Positions 7,134 to 15,270 of a stretch of 41,246 nucleotides of DNA are shown in pieces. The stretch is from an uncultured Clostridia bacterium. Its GTDB lineage: Bacteria > Bacillota > Clostridia > Oscillospirales > Ruminococcaceae. Each line of letters begins with the position of its first letter. Positions within the stretch are counted from its first letter, which is position 1. The stretch spans positions 1-41,246 of the forward strand of contig CALZUA010000027.1 of the NCBI GenBank assembly GCA_945829235.1. Reading direction: 5' to 3'. The notes under the pieces are model-generated. The model was not told the origin of the DNA, did not search any database, and worked only from the letters and a program-made list of their open reading frames with translations. The position numbers were made by a program, and so were the translations under genes.

Positions 7134-9675
7134 TTCTGTATTGCTCAAGGGCGGCGGTGTTTATATAACCGAATCGTCTGTAAACGCATATCGTGTGAGC
7201 AACGGAGAAGTTCTTATGTACATTGTTCCGGTAATTAACGGAAAACCGGGGCGCAGGTCTTTTTGCTATAAAGCAACAGTCGGAGAGGTAATTCCGGGAT
7301 TTTGCTACAATGACATTGACGGCAATTCTTGGCGTTTTTGCTTTGCGGCGGCTGAAACGGCAAGTCTTGAAATCATTGAGAATGGTGCAACAAAAATTCT
7401 TTGTGAAAAATTCGCGAAGAAAGCAGGTATCAGGAATTATGAGGTTGAGGGATTCAACGGAGGACTTGTAGACCAATATAGGATAAATACAGTTGCCGAG
7501 GACAGTTTTATTATCAAGAGCCAGCGCGACAGGGAACAGACTGCGCGTAAGATACTGGAACTGATACAGGATTCGTTCAGCAAAAACAGCGAAGCACAGC
7601 TTGGTGATAAAATCGGGAAACCGCTGTATGACTGCATTTCTGTAATCTGCCGCAAGAAGCGGATAACAATTGCTCCATACGAGAAGGTAAAACAGGCATA
7701 CGGCGATGAACCTCAGCTTTCGGATATTGCCAGAGTATCTCACTTTTCCTATCGCAAGGTAATTCTCGAAGAAAACTGGTACAAAAACGATCAGGGGGAA
7801 ATGGTAGCGTTTCTCGCTGACGGAACGCCGGTTGCGCTTTTTCCAAAAGGCGGACATTCCTATGAAGCTTATAATCCCAAAAACGGTGAACGGAAAAAGA
7901 TTACTGCAAAAAATGCCGAGAAATATGATGTGAATGCATACGTTATATGCAAGCCGCTTCCAACGAAAAAACTTGGTTTTAAGGATATTTTTCATTTCGG
8001 AATTGCAAGCCTAAAGGCAACCGACGCTGTGATTTTGCTTGTGCTTTCCGTTGTTGTTGCACTTATCGGATTGATTGTACCGATTATAAGCCAGAAGCTG
8101 TATGACGAGTTTATACCGCTTGGCGCTGAAAGCATATTGTTTCAGCTGGGCGGCTTGATGACCGCGTTCTTGGCTTCAAATGTAATGTTTTCCGTGGTGA
8201 AAAATCTTTCGCAGTATAAGATAGCACATCATATTTCGTATGATTTTCAGAATGCGGTATATGACCGTCTGTTCAATTTGCCGGAGAGCTTTTTCAGACA
8301 ATTTGAATCGGCAGACCTTGCACAAAGAGTTATGGCGGCATCGGGAATAGTGGCTTCGTGTGTAACCGTGATGGTTGTAAGCATAGCGGCAATTATAAAT
8401 CTTGTTATCTGCCTTGTACGAATGGGATTGTATTCGGCAGAATTGATGTGGATAGGATTGCTTATGACTGTGGTTTATTCGGCGGTTTATTATATAATCA
8501 ACAGCCTGTCGCTAAAGCACGATTTTGCCTGCGCGGAATTGGAGGGAAGCACCTCCTCGATAATGTACCAGTTTGTCGGTGGTATATCCAAGATAAGAAT
8601 TGCCGGAGTAGAAGACCGAGCAATATATGAATTCCTGAAACCATACAGCCGCCTGCGTGTACGAAAAGAGGTTTCGGGCAAAATAGCAGAATTGGGAAGC
8701 GTGATTTCACTTGCCGCCGGCAGTATTTTCTCAATAGTGTTTTATATAATTGTAGTGAAATCCGAGTTGAAGGTAAGCATTGGCGAATTTATTGCGTTCA
8801 ATACCGTTTTCGGTTCTTTTTCTGCCGCGGTAGCTCAGTTGGTTGACGGAATGCTTCAGATAAGGCGGCTCAGACCGGCAATTGACAGACTTGAACCTAT
8901 TCTTTCGGCATTGCCGGAATATGACGATGCAAAAGAACTTCCCGGCAACATTACCGGTGAAATTGAAATAAGCAACATAGTTTTTTCGTATTCCGATGAC
9001 TCGCCAAATGCGATTGACGGACTTTCTCTGAATATCAAAGCGGGAGAATATGTAGGAATTGTGGGAGCGTCCGGTTGCGGAAAATCCACACTTCTGAAAA
9101 TACTGCTGGGATTTGAGAAGCCCAAAAGTGGAAAAGTTTTTTATGATAACAAGGATATTGAAAGTCTTGACAAAAGGGAGCTGAGGAAAAAGATAGGCGT
9201 TGTTCTTCAAGACGGAAAGCTGATTTCGGGGAGCATTTTTGAAAATATTGCAATAACTTCACCGTCAGCGAGCAAGGCTGACGTAGAAGAAGCTGTGAAA
9301 TCGGTCGGACTTATGGAAGATATCAATGAGATGCCGATGGGATTGAATACCGTGCTCAGCGAGAATTGCGGAACAATTTCCGGCGGTCAGAAGCAACGTA
9401 TCCTGATTGCTCGCGCCCTTATCTCCAAGCCTAAGATTTTGTTTTTTGATGAAGCAACCAGCGCTCTTGATAATGTAACGCAACGAACAGTAACCGATAC
9501 TCTTGAAAGAATACCGGCAACGAAATTGGTTATTGCGCACAGACTTAGTACGGTTATAAATTGTGACAGAATAATCGTATTGGACAAAGGAAGAATTGCC
9601 GAACAGGGAACCTACGCTGAGCTTATGCAGAAGGAAGGTCTTTTCCGGCAGTTTGCAAGTCGTCAGATGGCATAG
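7120..9675 (+). CDS. NHLM-type ABC exporter, peptidase-less partner
   Basis: This 851-residue protein starts at ATG 7120 (SD GAAGGGG). The first ~300 residues form a soluble region without the C39 catalytic triad, then membrane helices (about 300-580) and an ATPase domain with Walker A GASGCGKST (about 648), signature ISGGQKQR (about 752) and Walker B LFFDEATSALD (about 773). Both ATPase sites look intact. In NHLM systems this protein is the second subunit paired with the peptidase exporter; the 14-nt overlap with the preceding gene suggests equimolar synthesis and a heterodimer. A strong terminator follows 63 nt downstream. Confidence 0.92.
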   Translation: MKQDNSVLLKGGGVYITESSVNAYRVSNGEVLMYIVPVINGKPGRRSFCYKATVGEVIPGFCYNDIDGNSWRFCFAAAETASLEIIENGATKILCEKFAKKAGIRNYEVEGFNGGLVDQYRINTVAEDSFIIKSQRDREQTARKILELIQDSFSKNSEAQLGDKIGKPLYDCISVICRKKRITIAPYEKVKQAYGDEPQLSDIARVSHFSYRKVILEENWYKNDQGEMVAFLADGTPVALFPKGGHSYEAYNPKNGERKKITAKNAEKYDVNAYVICKPLPTKKLGFKDIFHFGIASLKATDAVILLVLSVVVALIGLIVPIISQKLYDEFIPLGAESILFQLGGLMTAFLASNVMFSVVKNLSQYKIAHHISYDFQNAVYDRLFNLPESFFRQFESADLAQRVMAASGIVASCVTVMVVSIAAIINLVICLVRMGLYSAELMWIGLLMTVVYSAVYYIINSLSLKHDFACAELEGSTSSIMYQFVGGISKIRIAGVEDRAIYEFLKPYSRLRVRKEVSGKIAELGSVISLAAGSIFSIVFYIIVVKSELKVSIGEFIAFNTVFGSFSAAVAQLVDGMLQIRRLRPAIDRLEPILSALPEYDDAKELPGNITGEIEISNIVFSYSDDSPNAIDGLSLNIKAGEYVGIVGASGCGKSTLLKILLGFEKPKSGKVFYDNKDIESLDKRELRKKIGVVLQDGKLISGSIFENIAITSPSASKADVEEAVKSVGLMEDINEMPMGLNTVLSENCGTISGGQKQRILIARALISKPKILFFDEATSALDNVTQRTVTDTLERIPATKLVIAHRLSTVINCDRIIVLDKGRIAEQGTYAELMQKEGLFRQFASRQMA

Positions 9676-9737
9676 AAAACGTTTTGAATTTTTGTTTAGG
9701 ACGTTGACGTGGTTGTTGATTTTCCGAATAAAGATAG

Positions 9738-9768
9738 TCCTGCCGACAGTTTGTTGGCAGGATTTTTT
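9738..9768 (+). terminator. Rho-independent terminator of the exporter operon
   Basis: An 11-bp stem TCCTGCCGACA / TGTTGGCAGGA (one G-U pair) with a 3-nt loop, followed by six T. The precursor genes downstream must therefore use their own promoters. Confidence 0.92.
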
Positions 9769-9894
9769 GTAATTTTACAATCCTGTAAAATCAAAAGTGT
9801 TCGCCGGTTCAGAATGGTTTTTAACACAATAAAAATTATAGTTTATATAAAAGAGATACTTTTTGGAGAAACAAGAAAATGTTTTGTGAAAAAA

Positions 9895-9923
9895 TGTAAC
9901 ACATACGGCGATACGGTGTATAC
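9895..9923 (+). promoter_or_regulatory. ECF-type promoter TGTAAC-N15-GTGTATAC (copy 2)
   Basis: TGTAAC 9895-9900 and GTGTATAC 9916-9923, spacing 15. Ten nt downstream is a perfect hairpin CGGTG-agaa-CACCG (9933-9946), probably near the 5' end of the transcript. Confidence 0.8.
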
Positions 9924-9978
9924 ACAAATGAACGGTGAGAACACCGGAACAGAAATTAAATTTACGGAGGAAAAAACA

Positions 9979-10314
9979 ATGACAACCAGAGAAAGTGTAA
10001 TCGCAGTACTTAGCAATGAAGAGTTCGTGGAGAACATGAAGGCGGTATCTTCCCGCGAGGAGCTTGAGGAGCTTTTCAGAAAGAATGGCGTAACCGGAAG
10101 CATGGAGGAGATAAGCGAGGTAGTAAAGGAGTTCGCAGAGGCTGAGGGTATAATCGAAGCAGACGAGCTTGACGAAAATGCTCTTGAGAATGTTAGCGGC
10201 GGATTCTTATCTCTCTTGGCAGTAGGTGCTGTTACAGTAGCATGGACAGCGTTTTGCGCATACGGTTGCGTATCAACTACAGTCAGCGGAATCAGACAGA
10301 TACTTTCCAAGTAA
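9979..10314 (+). CDS. Nif11-like leader peptide precursor, double-glycine type (peptide 2)
   Basis: The 111-residue precursor starts at ATG 9979 with GGAGG at 9966-9970; longer upstream starts would run through the terminator and promoter. The leader shows SNEEFVENMKAVSSREELEE and ends ELDENALENVSGG (GG at 74-75). The 36-residue core (begins FLSLLAVGAVTVAWTAF) is strongly hydrophobic, with two cysteines four residues apart (FCAYGC), and would span a membrane. It is like peptides 1 and 3 only in the leader, so the exporter must accept different cores. No modification enzyme is encoded nearby. Confidence 0.88.
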   Translation: MTTRESVIAVLSNEEFVENMKAVSSREELEELFRKNGVTGSMEEISEVVKEFAEAEGIIEADELDENALENVSGGFLSLLAVGAVTVAWTAFCAYGCVSTTVSGIRQILSK

Positions 10315-10324
10315 AAAACGAAAA

Positions 10325-10353
10325 TGTAACACATACGCCGCCAAGGTGTATAC
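10325..10353 (+). promoter_or_regulatory. ECF-type promoter TGTAAC-N15-GTGTATAC (copy 3)
   Basis: TGTAAC 10325-10330 and GTGTATAC 10346-10353, spacing 15. Ten nt downstream lies a hairpin CGGC-aataac-GCCG (10363-10376). The whole 95-nt leader up to the ATG is clearly homologous to that of peptide 2, so promoter and gene were duplicated together. Confidence 0.8.
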
Positions 10354-10408
10354 ATAAACGAACGGCAATAACGCCGGAAACAAAATAACAATAACGGAGG
10401 AAAAAACA

Positions 10409-10726
10409 ATGACAAACGAAGAAAAGATGAAGGAACTTCTGCAGAACGACGAGTTCATGGCAAAGCTCAGCGCGATTGAGGAGAAAAGCGAGGTTCAGAA
10501 GCTGTTCAAGGATAACGGCGTAGAGCTTACCGATGAGCACATTGAGAAGCTGAAGTCGGAGCTTGAGAGCGACGAGCTTGACGCGAACGCTCTTGATGCA
10601 GTAAGCGGCGGACTTTATGACGCGCGCGGTCGTAAAAGAACATGGGGTCAATTCTTTGCATATATCACCACTGCTATGTTTTTTGGCCAGAAAGCGGCGA
10701 ACAAACTCAACGATTCATGGGGCTGA
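10409..10726 (+). CDS. Nif11-like leader peptide precursor, double-glycine type (peptide 3)
   Basis: The 105-residue precursor starts at ATG 10409 with GGAGG at 10396-10400. The leader (NDEFMAKLSAIEEKSEVQKL, then ELDANALDAVSGG) ends in GG at 67-68. The 37-residue core starts LYDARGRKRTWGQFFAYI, has a cationic N-terminus and a hydrophobic middle, and contains no cysteine at all. It therefore cannot form thioether or disulfide rings, which argues that this locus exports at least one unmodified peptide. Only 10 nt separate the peptide 2 stop from this gene's -35 box. Confidence 0.88.
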   Translation: MTNEEKMKELLQNDEFMAKLSAIEEKSEVQKLFKDNGVELTDEHIEKLKSELESDELDANALDAVSGGLYDARGRKRTWGQFFAYITTAMFFGQKAANKLNDSWG

Positions 10727-10750
10727 TTGCTTAACCACATAATGAACAAA

Positions 10751-10775
10751 CTGCGCGAGAACATCTCTTGCGCAG
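10751..10775 (+). terminator. Stem of a terminator, possibly cut from its T tract by the IS
   Basis: CTGCGCGAGA (10751-10760) pairs with TCTTGCGCAG (10766-10775), loop of five. Instead of a T run, the IS end begins five bases later (about 10779-10781), so the insertion may have removed the original U tract. Confidence 0.5.
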
Positions 10776-10780
10776 TAGTT

Positions 10781-12279
10781 GGGTCTGAAAAAAGAACTGT
10801 GTAAACGCGAATAATCCCCCAAAACGTACCAATACTAAAAATGTAGCCAAACAGGGCAACGCTGGGGAGCGACCCGATGCAGGCTGTGGAATAAAACGGT
10901 GAAGGACAGCAGCAGGAATGTTGCTGCCTTTGCATTTTTCACCGGATATTCCTAAAGCGGATAAACCTCGGGAGCACGAGGGCAGAGCCCTCGTCAGCCG
11001 TCAGGCTGCGAACCTATCCTCGAAGAAAATCGCAAATTGCGAGTATGCCAGTCCCCAGTCTCGTATAGGCATAGTCCACTTCTTTGAAATCTCCACAACG
11101 CTCATATAAACGACCTTGCGAATAGCGTCATCGGTCGGAAAAATCGACTTGGATTTGGTGAATTTCCGCACCATTCTGTGGTAACCTTCGACGGCATTCG
11201 TTGTATATATTATCTTCCGAATCTCCTGCGGATATTCGAAAAATACGGTCAATTCAGCCCAGTTTTTATCCCAGGATTTCAGGATATTCGGGTACTTCTT
11301 ATCCCACTTCTCGCGGAATTCTTCCTTGGCAAATTCAGCGTCATCAAGATTTACCGCACCGTAAATTTTCTTCAAGTCAGCGCATACTGACTTGCGGTCT
11401 TTGTACGGAACAAACTTGCAGCTGTTGCGTATCTGATGGACTATGCAGAGCTGATTTTTTGTCTTCGGAAAAACCGAGTTTATCGCATCACAAAGCCCCG
11501 TAAGGTTATCGTGACAGGCGATGAAAATGTCTTTCACACCGCGGTTCTTGAGGTCTGCGCAGATGCTCGCATAGAAACTTGCAGACTCGTTTTCGGATAT
11601 CCAAGTACCGAGAATTTCCTTCTGACCTTCCATGTTTATGCCGAGAACAGAGTACACGCATTTCGTGACAATTTTGTTGTCTTTGCGTGAATTGAACACG
11701 ATTCCATCGAAGAAAACCACCGGGTAAATCGCCTCAAGCGGACGGTTTTGCCACTCGTTGACTTCGGGCAAGATTTTGTCGGTTATCCTCGAAACTAACC
11801 CTTGCGAAATCTCGGTTCCGTAGATTTGCTTTAACGTATCTTCGATGTCACGTTGTGACATACCTTTCGCATACATTTGCAAGATTTTCTGTTCAATCTC
11901 GTCGGTTCTTGTCTGTCGTTTTTCGATGACTTTTGGCTCAAATTCGCCGTTTCTGTCGCGAGGAACAGCGATTTTGCACTCACCATAATCGCTGATTATC
12001 GTCTTTTTGCCGTAACCGTTTCTGCTGTTTCCGGCAGCAGAGTTCTTCTCGTAGCCGAGATGTTCGTCCATTTCTGCCTCAAGCATCTGCTCAATCGTCC
12101 CGGCAAAAAGCTGTTTCAACTTTGCCTGAATATCTCCTGTCGTCCGGCAATCCGCCATCAGCAGATTTACCAGTTCCATTTCTCTTTCATCTAATCCGTG
12201 TGTTCTTTTCATGTGCAATACCTCACTTTTTTGTGGGTATTATTGGCATTTACACGGTTCGATATTCAACCTCTTACCC
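10781..12279. mobile_element. IS256-family insertion sequence (~1.5 kb)
   Basis: Imperfect terminal inverted repeats flank the transposase. The left end reads GGGTCTGAAAAAAG and then AACTGTGTAAACGCGAATAAT. The complement of the right end reads GGGTAAGAGG, then AACCGTGTAAATGCCAATAAT, with a few bases of length difference between the two blocks. I find no 8-9 bp target duplication in the flanks, so the ends may be off by a few bases or one flank was rearranged. Between the left end and the transposase stop (10781-11000) are only hairpins: CGGTGAA...TTCACCG around GCAGCA/TGCTGC (10897-10944) and CGAGGGC-aga-GCCCTCG (10977-10993), the latter a likely transposase terminator. Confidence 0.85.
11001..12212 (-). 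CDS. IS256 (Mutator-type) family transposase
   Basis: The product is 403 residues from ATG 12212 (SD GAGG 8 nt upstream), the usual size for IS256 transposases. Typical features are the N-terminal MLEAEMDEHLGYEK motif, basic region GNSRNGYGKKTI, and catalytic acidic residues in VVFFDGIV (first Asp), ACHDNLTGL (second Asp) and YTTNAVEGYHR (Glu). It is full length with no stop, so the element may still be active. Confidence 0.95.
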   Translation of the reverse strand: MKRTHGLDEREMELVNLLMADCRTTGDIQAKLKQLFAGTIEQMLEAEMDEHLGYEKNSAAGNSRNGYGKKTIISDYGECKIAVPRDRNGEFEPKVIEKRQTRTDEIEQKILQMYAKGMSQRDIEDTLKQIYGTEISQGLVSRITDKILPEVNEWQNRPLEAIYPVVFFDGIVFNSRKDNKIVTKCVYSVLGINMEGQKEILGTWISENESASFYASICADLKNRGVKDIFIACHDNLTGLCDAINSVFPKTKNQLCIVHQIRNSCKFVPYKDRKSVCADLKKIYGAVNLDDAEFAKEEFREKWDKKYPNILKSWDKNWAELTVFFEYPQEIRKIIYTTNAVEGYHRMVRKFTKSKSIFPTDDAIRKVVYMSVVEISKKWTMPIRDWGLAYSQFAIFFEDRFAA

Positions 12280-12339
12280 AAAAGCTCGGAGAAAACAAGC
12301 TTTGCTTTAAATCCGTTGTGAACGCTTTCAGGAACGCTG

Positions 12340-13523
12340 TCATATTATCTCCACTCCATTCTGGGCATCAATTATGATACGCCTTTTATCAGCCATAGGT
12401 TCTTCACACCCTGTCTGCTTATTAACCGTAATACCTGTTTTTCTTATTGTGCATACCCATGCCGGAATCATCTTCGCTTTAGCTATGTTTATTTTCCCGT
12501 CAATGTAATTTGGAGTTATAACGTACATTAGTTCCAGCTTGTCAAACTCAATTTTTTCAATCCCCATGACATTTGCGTATTTACGTTGAACAACCTGCGC
12601 CGCCGCTTCGGGAGGAATGAGCTGCGTTATTTTTTCAATCTTGCGGTATTGATCAACACTTAGCCCCACCAACCCATCCGAACAATAAACAGCAGTAATT
12701 TCCGGATGAAATATTGTCAAATCCTTTATTGACTTATAGCCAAGATTATCATTGTATAGCGGAACTCCACCGTATTCCTCATGAAAAACCATATAATAGC
12801 ACTCATCCGATTTATCAACAACGTATGATGTAATGGGCTTCAACTCACCATCTTCTAAGTATGAATTAAAATCGTAAAATGTTCCTTCCGCACATTTTTC
12901 ATCAACGACTTTTTGCATATCGCTCTGATGTAATGCATATACTTCTGCATTTTTGTAAATATTTACTCCAAACTTGGCAAGAATATTCACAACGTTTGCC
13001 ACGGCATTTTCTCTTGTGCAAAAGTCAAGATTTTCATTTAGATGCTCGTAGAGTTCAATATTTCCATCGTAATTTTTGTGGGCTTATCAAGAAGGGTTTC
13101 AGCCAACATTGACACATTTCCAACAAGCTCAACATTGGGAGAGTTATTATTGATAATAAGAGATAAATCGTCCTTATCCCACTTATAAATCGGATATTCA
13201 TTTTTATCACGTCTTATAATTTCGGGAGTTATATCTATATTGCCCAATATTGCTGATTTGACCTTTTCGGTATCATATTCCCCAAACTCAGCAATGCAAA
13301 CACTATATTCCGCTTCAGAAAAATCAATTTCCGCAGTTTGCGAACCACCCGAATTTACGCTGTTGTCGCCAAACTCTATCGGTGCAATATTCGGTTTGGA
13401 AACGCCGGAGAGGTCGCTTACATCAATGCGTTCCAAATCGGTGTCTCTCGTTTCGGAAATACAACCGGAAAGTGTGCCGACAAGCATAACTATCCCCATT
13501 GCAAATGCTGTTATTTTTTTCAT
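12340..13523 (-). CDS. Secreted lipoprotein of the second sigma operon, interrupted by one frameshift
   Basis: ATG 13523 (SD GGGGGAA) starts a lipoprotein with signal peptide MKKITAFAMGIVMLVGTLSGC (lipobox LSGC). The frame ends at 13038 with KPTKITMEILNSTSI. The sequence beyond reads well in another frame (KNYDGNIELYEHLNENLDF, then NVVNILAKFGVNIYKN) to a stop at 12340. One extra A in the A5 run (T run at 13073-13077 on the plus strand) would fuse both parts into about 394 residues. No family is recognised; the C-terminal half is beta-rich (EYGGVPLYNDN, VITPNYIDGKI). It follows the membrane protein gene by 20 nt and probably belongs to the same sigma-controlled operon. Whether the frameshift is real or an assembly error cannot be told here. 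Confidence 0.75.
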
Positions 13524-13543
13524 AATATATTCCCCCAATTATT

Positions 13544-14145
13544 TTACGGTATCCATTTTCCGCTTGCTTGTCCGGATTGTTTTCCCCAAACGCAGAGGAC
13601 AAATTCATCGCCGATTTCGGCTTGTTTATCATAATCAATCTGCAAGGTGTGAGCGCCGTTATCAACGGCAATTCTTCCGATACATTCCCGCGTTTCACCC
13701 TCGCGGTACACTGCAAGAGAGATAACACCTCTGCACTCAATCTCTACGGCTGCGTATTGCTTATCATCTTTTTTCGTCACGGCTACGGTAAATACGGGTG
13801 CATTTTCATCGGTGAAAAGAGTAATTTCAAACTCACCGATATTGCCTTTGCGCTCGTGAAAACGGGCTCTGCGGATATCGGCTCGGGTTCGCTTTCGATA
13901 ACGGACGAAGTTCCCGAAATCACGCTGTCATTCGGCGCAACAATGCGCGTTCCGTACAACTTTACAGCCGCAAAAATTCCCGCCGATATTGCACAAACCG
14001 CTGCCGCTGAAACCGCAATTCTGCGAAACGAAAAATGTTCTCCGTGCTGATAAATAACCAGCGGCTGTTCGGGAACATCGGCTATTTCATCGATAAACTT
14101 GTCATCGATATCGTCCACAATGCTCAGAAATTGCTCCTTTGTCAT
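13544..14145 (-). CDS. Membrane protein, possible anti-sigma factor, interrupted by one frameshift
   Basis: ATG 14145 overlaps the sigma stop by 4 nt (ATGA). The N-terminus is acidic and cytoplasmic (MTKEQFLSIVDDIDDKFIDE), with one TM helix (about 43-62, IAVSAAAVCAISAGIFAAV). The frame breaks near 13859-13862: the sequence continues in another frame as ERKGNIGEFEITLFTDENAP, VTKKDDKQYAAVEIECRG, ending GKWIP at 13544. One extra T in the minus-strand T4 run restores a protein of about 200 residues with an extracellular beta domain. Position and topology fit an anti-sigma factor or sensor for the sigma factor, though I see no zinc-binding anti-sigma motif. Confidence 0.72.
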
Positions 14146-14702
14146 ATATCAAAACCTCTTTTCGACAGATATTTTTTGAGTTGTTTTCGCGTTTTTGCAA
14201 TGTTTTCGGAAACTCCGCTCGGTGACATTCCGTGTTGTTCAGCGAGTTGCGCGATATTAAAACAGCCCCAGTATATCCCGACAAACAGTTGACGTTGACG
14301 CGAGGGAAGTTTGTCCAGAAACCGGTTTAACGCGGCAACAATCTCTTTGCGCTCCGCCTCAATTTCAACGGAATATTCACCCGAAACAAAATCGTCAAGT
14401 TCGTCAAACGACAAATCCGTTTCACCGCCGCCGCGATTTTCGGTTTTAAGGGAACGCACTCTGTTCAGCGCGAGATTTTTCGTTATACGTCCCAGAAACG
14501 CGCGTAACACCGGAGGTCTTTTCGGGGGAATGGACTCCCACGCGCGAATATATGTTTCGTTTACACACTCGTCTGCTTCCTCGGAATTATTGAGAATATT
14601 CCGCGCGATAGTTTTGCAGTAAAGCCCGTATTTTCGTGAAACATCGCGGAGAGCCGCTTCGCTACGGTCAAAGAACAACTCGATGATTTCGCAATCCTCC
14701 AT
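14142..14702 (-). CDS. RNA polymerase ECF sigma factor (second)
   Basis: The 186-residue protein starts at ATG 14702 (SD GAGGAGG 5 nt upstream). Region 2 shows NSEEADECVNETYIRAWESI and FLGRITKNLALNRVRSLKTE; region 4 shows LDKLPSRQRQLFVGIYWGCF and IAQLAEQHGMSPSGVSENIA. It heads a three-gene operon with a membrane protein and a lipoprotein, the usual layout of an envelope-stress sigma with its regulator. Its target promoter is unknown; its own promoter is housekeeping type. Confidence 0.92.
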   Translation of the reverse strand: MEDCEIIELFFDRSEAALRDVSRKYGLYCKTIARNILNNSEEADECVNETYIRAWESIPPKRPPVLRAFLGRITKNLALNRVRSLKTENRGGGETDLSFDELDDFVSGEYSVEIEAERKEIVAALNRFLDKLPSRQRQLFVGIYWGCFNIAQLAEQHGMSPSGVSENIAKTRKQLKKYLSKRGFDI

Positions 14703-14773
14703 ACAATTCCTCCTCGGTGCTTCCTATAATTACAAACACTTTTTTCGCAGAAAATTTCAATGCTTTCATAAAA

Positions 14774-14802
14774 ATTATAAGCTAAAAAACAAATTTTGTC
14801 AA
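14774..14802 (-). promoter_or_regulatory. Sigma-A promoter of the second ECF sigma operon
   Basis: On the minus strand TTGACA (14802-14797), 17-nt spacer, TATAAT (14779-14774), about 70 nt before the sigma start. Confidence 0.8.
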
Positions 14803-14847
14803 TCTGCGCAAATTCAGTGGAGTGCAGGGAAAGCGTATTTATACATC

Positions 14848-14877
14848 TTTACTTTAAAATGCAAAAAGTGATATAAT
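14848..14877 (+). promoter_or_regulatory. Sigma-A-type promoter of a candidate small RNA
   Basis: TTTACT (14848-14853), 18-nt spacer, TATAAT (14872-14877). No start codon with an SD follows before the terminator at 14972. Confidence 0.6.
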
Positions 14878-14883
14878 AAGGGC

Positions 14884-15009
14884 GTAGAGATGCGCCGTAA
14901 AGTAGCACTCTAACTCGACTACAACCGTAAACTTCCCGAAAGGACACACCTCACAAAGTAGCTACAACAAAGAGCGTTACCGCTGAAAAGCAGTAACGCT
15001 CACTTTTTT
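14884..15009 (+). ncRNA. Candidate small RNA, about 125 nt
   Basis: A promoter at 14848-14877 and a strong terminator at 14972-15009 bracket a segment without an SD-preceded reading frame. It can fold: GGCG/CGCC near the 5' end, and the word AAAGTAGC occurs twice. I do not recognise it as 6S, SRP RNA, tmRNA or a known riboswitch. Alternatively it is the leader of nothing, a decayed gene. Confidence 0.45.
14972..15009 (+). terminator. Strong terminator of the candidate small RNA
   Basis: GAGCGTTAC (14972-14980) pairs perfectly with GTAACGCTC (14993-15001), then six T at 15004-15009. Confidence 0.85.
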
Positions 15010-15147
15010 GAGTTCCGGCATTGAATATAGGCTAAGGCTCGTTTTAACATACAAACGAATAATGCAAACCCGCACACAAAATATAATTTAACACGACATT
15101 TTTATTAAGTATCACAACAAAACAATGCGATTTTGCACAACAAAATT

Positions 15148-15177
15148 TTGTCAATTATGCTATAATTAGATTATAAT
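15148..15177 (+). promoter_or_regulatory. Probable promoter of the zinc-ribbon protein array
   Basis: TTGTCA (15148-15153), 18-nt spacer, TATAAT (15172-15177), about 95 nt before the first gene. Confidence 0.6.
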
Positions 15178-15213
15178 TATACGCAAAAGCGAGAGGTTAT
15201 ATTGCTGTCGGGG

Positions 15214-15252
15214 TGCAAGAAATGCACGCACTGCGGAGTTGGTTATATTTGA
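15214..15252 (+). pseudogene. C-terminal remnant of a zinc-finger membrane protein
   Basis: The frame CKKCTHCGVGYI-stop closely matches the last residues of the following gene (YKKCTSCGGDGYT-stop), and the adjoining intergenic DNA with SD and ATG is also duplicated. It is the tail of a deleted family member. Confidence 0.6.
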
Positions 15253-15270
15253 CTTTTGGAGGAAACGAAT

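Noticed and set aside
7093-7995. Long minus-strand frame opposite the second ABC exporter
   Set aside because: Antisense shadow of a clearly real gene, no SD and no recognisable domain.
9709-9978. 90-residue N-terminal extension of Nif11 peptide 2
   Set aside because: It would read through the exporter terminator and the ECF-type promoter and has no SD.
3014-10726. Lanthipeptide or sactipeptide cluster
   Set aside because: No modifying enzyme in the window, and one core has no cysteine.
10767-12290. 8-9 bp target duplication of the IS256 element
   Set aside because: The flanking sequences do not match at the ends I can define.
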